A stretch of 13,778 nucleotides of DNA. Source: an uncultured Mycoplasmataceae bacterium. GTDB lineage: Bacteria; Bacillota_I; Bacilli_A; Mycoplasmatales; Mycoplasmoidaceae. The DNA lies in NCBI GenBank assembly GCA_947176635.1, contig CAMWRJ010000005.1, forward strand, positions 1-13,778, given 5' to 3'. Below the pieces are notes generated by a model. It was not told the DNA's origin. It worked only from the letters and a program-made list of their open reading frames with translations, and made no database searches. Numbering within the stretch: position 1 is the stretch's first letter; each line of letters begins with the position of its first letter. This document shows, piece after piece, positions 6,705-13,778 of this stretch. Position numbers and translations under genes: made by a program.

Positions 6705-8465
6705 ATGTCAAAAAAAGAAATAGAAATTGATTCAATTAGTTCTTTAGTTTCAAAAGAATTAGACAAATTTAAAGATTTGTTATTAATGAAAGATGAACAA
6801 GGTGTTGTAATGTCTGTTGGTGATGGTATTGCAACAGTTTCAGGTCTTTGAAACGTTATGCTTAATGAAATTGTAATCTTTGAAAATGGTTCACATGGTT
6901 TAGTTTTAAGTCTTGATGAAAATTCAGTAGGTGTAGTTTTATTAGGTAAATTCAATGACATTGAAGAAGGACAATCAGTTAAAAGAACAAATAAAGTATT
7001 TGAAATTCCAGTTGGATTTAATTTTGTAGGTAGAATTATTGACGCTACTGGTAAACCAATTGATGGAATGGGCGCAATTAAAGCAGATGCAACATTACCA
7101 ATTGAAAAAATTGCTCCTGGTGTAATGGCACGTAAATCTGTTGACCAACCATTAGAAACTGGTATTTTATCAGTTGATTCAATGTTCCCTATTGGTAAAG
7201 GACAAAGAGAGTTAATTATTGGTGACCGTCAAACTGGTAAAACAACAGTTGCTATTGATACAATCATTAATCAAAAAGGCAAAGATGTTTATTGTATTTA
7301 TGTAGCAATTGGACAAAAAAATTCAACTATTGCTAATTTACAAAGAAACTTAGAATTACAAGGTGCAATGGAATACACTACAATTGTTATGGCTGGTGCA
7401 TCTGATTTACCAGCATTACAATATGTAGCACCATATACAGGTGTAACATTAGCAGAATATTTTATGTCTAAAGGTAAAGATGTTTTAATAGTTTATGATG
7501 ATTTATCTAAACATGCTGTTGCATATAGAACATTATCATTATTATTAAAAAGACCACCTGGACGTGAAGCTTATCCTGGTGATGTATTCTATTTACACTC
7601 AAGATTGCTTGAACGTGCTTGTAGAGTAAATCAAGAAAATGGTGGTGGTTCAATTACTGCTTTACCAATTATTGAAACACAAGCTGGTGATATTTCTGCA
7701 TATATTCCAACAAATGTAATTTCAATTACAGATGGACAAATTTTTATGCAAACATCATTATTTAACTCAGGGCAAAGACCTGCAATTGATGTTGGGTTAT
7801 CTGTATCTCGTGTTGGTGGTGCAGCTCAAATTAAATCTGTAAAACAAACTGCTTCTTCTTTAAAAATTGAATTAGCAAGTTTCCAAGAATTAAGTGCATT
7901 TGCACAATTTGGTAGTGATTTAGATGAAAACACTAAAGCAACACTAGATCATGGTGATAGAATTATGGCAATGTTAAAACAAGCTCCAAATAAACCATTA
8001 TCACAATCACAAGAAGCTGTTTTATTATTTGCAATTAAAGAACGTTTTATAGATTTCATTCCTCTATCAAGAGTTAATGAATACAAAAAATTCATTTTAG
8101 ATAAAATTGCTAAAACTAAAATTTATAATGAATTAATAAAATCAAAAGATTTTACAAAAAATAATTTATCTTTAGATTTTAGATACACAATTGCTAAATA
8201 TACTTTAGATTTTTTAGGTGTAATTAGAGAACAACATATTTCTAATGAAGATTACACAAAATATGTTGAAGAATTAAACAAAATTATTAATGAATTATCA
8301 GATAAAATTCAAAATGTAAATAATAATGATTTTGTATCAGTTAATGAAACTTTAAATGAAGTTATTAGTCTTAAAGATGAAATTACATCTAAAGAACCAA
8401 TTAAATTGTCTGATGAACAAAAAGAAGAAGTTGTTACAGAATTAAATTTAGATAATAAAGAATAA
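6705..8465 (+). CDS. atpA: ATP synthase subunit alpha with C-terminal extension
   Basis: This 586-residue protein is subunit alpha of F1, the non-catalytic nucleotide-binding subunit. It shows the N-terminal beta-barrel with [15 protein letters not shown], the Walker A GDRQTGKT at about 173-180, the [23 protein letters not shown] region, and [12 protein letters not shown] with the arginine finger at about R369. One TGA (6849) is Trp at residue 49; the later ATG at 6858 would lose the conserved N-terminal barrel, so the start is ATG 6705, preceded by GGAAGG. Family members are about 500-515 residues. Here a further 75 or so acidic residues follow the normal end (from about residue 510), with helix-rich charged sequence and no recognised domain. 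The N-terminal helix that binds delta in other bacteria is still present. It overlaps nothing; the extra membrane-protein gene follows after 14 bases. Confidence 0.97.
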
Positions 8466-8479
8466 AAATAGGATTTTAT

Positions 8480-8971
8480 ATGAACACTTCTCCAAATAAG
8501 CAAAGTTTTATTAAATCTAAAACATTTATTATTTGTACATTTGCGATATTAGCAGCAATCTTTTTTATTTTATTTTTAAATAGTGTAATTAATATGGGAA
8601 TTAGATATAATTTCTTCAGAGAAGTTTTAGAAAGAAATGAATCAGAAACTTATCCAAAAATTATTGAAGCAGAAAATGTTTGAAGAATATTTTTAGCAAG
8701 TCAAAATTCTTGAAAACTTGGTGTTGAATCAATTAGTGGTGAAATAATAACTTTAAAAGATACAACAATTCAAGAATTAATTTCTAAATATCCTAATGTT
8801 AGTTTAAATTTAGGTTATACAATAATGACTATAGTTTTTGTTTTTGCTTTTGTAATTTGCGTTTTTGTACCATTAGCTTGTTGAATGGGAATATTAAGCA
8901 AAAAGAAAGCTGAAAAAAAATTGATGAAAAAACAAGCAAAATTGCAAAAATTATCTCAAATTAAGGAGTAA
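8480..8971 (+). CDS. Unrecognised two-helix membrane protein inside the ATP synthase operon
   Basis: I do not recognise this 163-residue protein. It has a basic N-terminus, a strong membrane segment at about 14-38, a mostly soluble middle of about 75 residues, a second membrane segment at about 113-138, and a very basic C-terminal helix (KKKAEKKLMKKQAKLQKLSQ). By the positive-inside rule both ends are cytoplasmic and the middle is outside. Three TGA codons (8681, 8711, 8881) are Trp. The start ATG has a modest AGGA site. It sits between atpA and atpG, a junction that is normally uninterrupted, only 14 bases after atpA and 7 bases before atpG, with atpG's AAGGAG inside its last codons, so it must be in the same transcript. 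A role in assembling or anchoring the ATP synthase is inference from position only. It does not resemble atpI or AtpZ that I can see. Confidence 0.8.
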
Positions 8972-8978
8972 TTAATTT

Positions 8979-11242
<2,264 letters not shown>

Positions 11243-11249
11243 TTATAAA

Positions 11250-11657
11250 ATGATTAATTTAAAAATAATGACTCCAGATCAAGGTGTATGTTTTAATGAA
11301 CAAGTACAATATGTTGATGTTAATACAATTGATGGACATATTGGTCTTCAAGAAAAAATTACACCAATGATTGCAGTTTTAAAAAATAGTAATTGCAGAA
11401 TTAAAACTATTAATAATGATGTAATAGAAATTGTTTTATGTGGTGGAACATTAATTGTAGATAAAAATGAAGGCATTAAAATTTTTACAAAAGCATTCGC
11501 TACATTATCAGATTTAGATGCTAATTTAATCCAAAATTTAATTAATCAAATTGAAGAAAAATTAAAAACAATAGATGAACAACATAAAGATTATGTTGAA
11601 TTAAATGATCAATTAAATCTTGAAAAAGATTTATTAGAAGCTTTAAAAACTAAATAA
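11250..11657 (+). CDS. atpC: ATP synthase subunit epsilon
   Basis: This 135-residue protein is the regulatory foot of the gamma shaft. The N-terminal beta sandwich shows VNTIDGHIGLQ (family VP-x-x-GxxGVL...) and IEIVLCGGTLIVDKNEG, and the C-terminal helical hairpin is charged (about 85-135), the part that can inhibit ATP hydrolysis. No Trp codon is present. It starts 7 bases after atpD without a clear ribosome binding site, suggesting coupled translation. It is the last gene of the operon and is followed by a terminator. Confidence 0.93.
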   Translation: MINLKIMTPDQGVCFNEQVQYVDVNTIDGHIGLQEKITPMIAVLKNSNCRIKTINNDVIEIVLCGGTLIVDKNEGIKIFTKAFATLSDLDANLIQNLINQIEEKLKTIDEQHKDYVELNDQLNLEKDLLEALKTK

Positions 11658-11662
11658 CAAAT

Positions 11663-11705
11663 AAAAATATCTAACACTATAATTTGTAATGTTAGATATT
11701 TTTTT
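11663..11705. terminator. Bidirectional terminator between atpC and the surface-protein gene
   Basis: A perfect 14-bp stem (AAAAATATCTAACA with TGTTAGATATTTTT) closes a 13-base loop. The right side continues in T residues for the plus strand, and the A run on the left gives a T tail for the minus strand. The two convergent genes end at 11657 and 11707, so the hairpin can serve both. Confidence 0.85.
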
Positions 11706-11706
11706 G

Positions 11707-13778
11707 TTAGATGATGTGATAATCATAATGATTTTGTCAAATAGATGAATGTTCTCTTATTTTGTCTGCAACTCCTTTATTTTTAACATAGTAATTTGCA
11801 TGATTTATACCATAAAGAAATAAGCATCATTCTGGTCCTTTAACACCAGTAAAATTATTTGGATTTGTAATATTATAAAAATATGCATTAACATAAATAT
11901 TACAATTATAAGAGGATGCATCAATGTAAATAGCTTCACCTTTTAAATTAAGATTTGTAGAATAAAAATAAAAATTATAAGTTTGATTATAGTAACTAAG
12001 CGGACCTGTATAAAATGCTCTATATTGAATTTCTATAGACGTTTTAGGTAATGTAACTGATGTTAAATTAAGACACTCATTAAATGCTTGTTGTTCAATT
12101 AAACTTAATCTACTGTTTTCATAATCTAAACTTAATGTATTTAAATTAGTACATTTATTAAATGCAAATGTTCTAAGTGCAGTTACTGAATTTGGTAAGT
12201 AAATACTTCTTAAACTAGTACATTCACCAAATGCATAAGAACCAATATCAGTTACACCTTCTTTTAATTCAACACTAGATAAATTAGCACATTTTTCAAT
12301 TGCAGCTGTTTCTAGTCTTTTAACTGTTCCAGGAATAATTAAAGTTCTAAGATTATTTGCACTTCTAAATGCATATTCTCCAATTGATGTACAACTTGTA
12401 GGAATTGCTAACATACTTTGTGATTTTCCTGCACTCGTTAATCCTGTAATTTTACTTCCATTTCAATTAAAGTAATTTGTTGGTGATGGAGAATAATAAC
12501 TGAAACTTGAAATTGTTAATACATCATTTGCAAATGAACCATATGAATAAGATTCAAATGAATAATTATAATTTGATGGTCTACTGAAATAAATTTTTAC
12601 ATTACCACCACTATATTCAATTCTGTTAATTTGACTTACACTTCAACTACCAGGTCCATCAATGCTTTTTGATAAACTATTAGAAATCATTGTTTTTAAT
12701 GATGATTGATTGTTAGAAATATATCTATTGAAATCATCAGATGAGTAGCAATTATCTGTAACAATTTTTTGTAGATTTGAACGAATACTTGCTAAGTTAG
12801 TGAATTTAATACTTGTGTATAAATCTAAATTTTTAATACTAATAATTGCATTATCTTTATTGTTAACAACTGTTACATTTGAATTTTGAGCAACAATATA
12901 TTTTTTATGTATTCCATTAATAGAAATCTCAAGATTATTACCATTCATTGCAACATTTATAATTTCATTTTCATCTAAAGATTGATTAGCTGAAATTAAT
13001 AATTTAGAAGCAATTTCAGTTTTTAGTGTAGTTAAATGATCATTTATATAAGTTTTAAATTCATTTGGTGTGAATTGATTAGATACAACTAAATTATTAA
13101 TGTATTCATATAATTCATCAATATTTAAAAGTTCAATAGTTTCACTATATTCTAAATTAGCTATTGTTAATAAATTATTATTTAAATTAATATTTGCATT
13201 AGTTGGCATTGCATATTTAATGAAATGATCATTTAATGTAATTTCAAGTTGGTAACTATCATTTAATTTAACTTCAATGATGTTATCAATTGGTAATGTT
13301 GTAGTAGTTGAAATTAATAAATTATCTTCTACTAATTTTCTAATAGCATCATTATTTGTTGTGTTTGTTAATTCTAAGAATTCATCATTACTTAATTTAT
13401 TAACATCAATGTAGTCTTGGATTGCATTAAACAATTGATCAATATCAACAAAGTTATATAAAGTGTAATATTGCAAATTATTAATAGTTAAAGTTGTATC
13501 AACTAATGTAATGTTTGCATTTGTTGTAATTGTATATTTTAAATAAGTATTGTCTAATTCAATGTTTAATTGATTTGTATTTGTATCAAAACTAATATTT
13601 GCTATTTTGTCAATAGTCAAATTTTCAGTATCTGAAATGTATAAGTTATCTACAATTAATTGTTTAAATGAATCTGTATCAGTACTTAAATAACTTTCAA
13701 ATTCATCAATTGTGAATTGACTATTTTTAATTTGATCTTGAATAGCATTAAATAAATTATCTAAATTATCAAAATTAA
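11707..13778 (-). CDS. Large surface-type protein, tandem repeats plus BspA-like leucine-rich repeats (partial, 5' end outside window)
   Basis: About 690 codons of the C-terminal part are present; the frame is open to the window edge, so no start or signal peptide is visible. From the N-terminal side there is one partial and three full tandem units of about 106-108 residues, each with beta strands (LEI-x-LN, KY, NAN, LTI-NL) then helices (ID-x-L, FT-x-DEF, LK-x-x-I) ending in NLLIS-like text. A Ser/Tyr/Asn-rich linker of about 75 residues follows, then about five to six leucine-rich repeats of the BspA (LRR_5) type, pattern L-x-x-I-x-LP-x-x-V-x-x-I-x-x-x-AF-x-x-C-x-x-L. The last ~100 residues are rich in Tyr and Asn and match nothing I know. 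Four TGA codons are Trp (12643, 12463, 11827, 11737). BspA-type LRR proteins are surface adhesins in several host-associated bacteria; that role here is inference. Ends at TAA 11707-11709. Confidence 0.85.
12004..12414 (-). repeat. BspA-type leucine-rich repeats (LRR_5)
   Basis: Units of mostly 23 residues start at 12414, 12345, 12276, 12207, 12138 (26 residues) and 12060 (partial). Each shows the pattern of a LP or L strand, a V/I-x-x-I turn, AF and a cysteine-leucine pair, for example SVELKEGVTDIGSYAF then GECTSLR. The second and fifth are the most degenerate. Confidence 0.85.
12655..13776 (-). repeat. Tandem ~107-residue protein repeats
   Basis: Reading on the minus strand the units are 13776-13621 (C-terminal half only), 13620-13297 (108 residues), 13296-12979 (106) and 12978-12655 (108). 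They align over their whole length at protein level: the first half carries KY-x-x-x-x-NAN and a short LTI-NL strand pair, the second half ID-x-L and a DEF motif. The DNA has diverged, so these are old duplications. More units probably lie beyond the window edge. Confidence 0.8.

Noticed and set aside
6674..6961. 95-residue open frame on the minus strand
   Set aside because: It lies across the end of atpH and the conserved start of atpA, both of which are clear on the plus strand, and it has no family pattern.
12415..12645. Gap between two minus-strand open frames that could separate two genes
   Set aside because: The same frame runs through it with only two TGA codons (12643 and 12463), so it is one protein with a Ser/Tyr-rich linker.

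Overview
The window reads as chromosome of an AT-rich mollicute (Mycoplasma/Ureaplasma/Malacoplasma type) that uses genetic code 4. Almost every gene is interrupted by in-frame TGA where family alignments expect tryptophan (DnaJ, GrpE, AtpB, AtpA, AtpG and others). By hand count there are about 32 TGA and one TGG tryptophan codons. All coding regions below are given with TGA read as Trp, so most are longer than a standard-code translation would show. I cannot name the species. A BspA-type leucine-rich-repeat surface protein beside the ATP synthase operon is a lineage clue but not decisive.

Layout on the plus strand. 1-413 holds a small hydrophobic protein of unknown function whose true start is unclear. 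430-2001 holds nicotinate phosphoribosyltransferase (pncB) followed by a flavodoxin-fold NAD(P)H oxidoreductase-like protein, ending in a hairpin terminator. 2041-3922 is a heat-shock unit: a CIRCE-like operator, an extended -10 promoter, dnaJ, then grpE, then a terminator. 4047-11657 is the F1F0 ATP synthase operon in the order atpI-like, atpB (a), atpE (c), atpF (b), atpH (delta), atpA (alpha), an extra two-helix membrane protein gene, atpG (gamma), atpD (beta), atpC (epsilon). It ends in a hairpin that is also placed to terminate the convergent gene. 11707-13778 on the minus strand is the 3' part of a large surface-type protein: tandem ~107-residue repeats followed by BspA-type leucine-rich repeats. 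Its start lies beyond the window.

How the genes work together. The ATP synthase genes make the whole enzyme. In fermenting mollicutes it usually runs as an ATP-driven ion pump that sets the membrane potential. Several parts look non-standard: delta is only 102 residues and lacks its N-terminal domain; alpha carries an acidic C-terminal extension of about 75 residues; c has a second carboxylate at the position used by two-carboxylate Na+ rings; b is a predicted lipoprotein; a has a long charged C-terminal tail; and an unrecognised two-helix membrane protein is inserted between atpA and atpG. Together these suggest a remodelled ATP synthase and are the most interesting part of the window. DnaJ and GrpE serve the DnaK chaperone cycle; dnaK itself is not in the window. 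PncB feeds NAD synthesis and the neighbouring oxidoreductase would use NAD(P)H.

No stretch over 300 bases lacks a gene. I saw no tRNA, rRNA, CRISPR array or insertion sequence.
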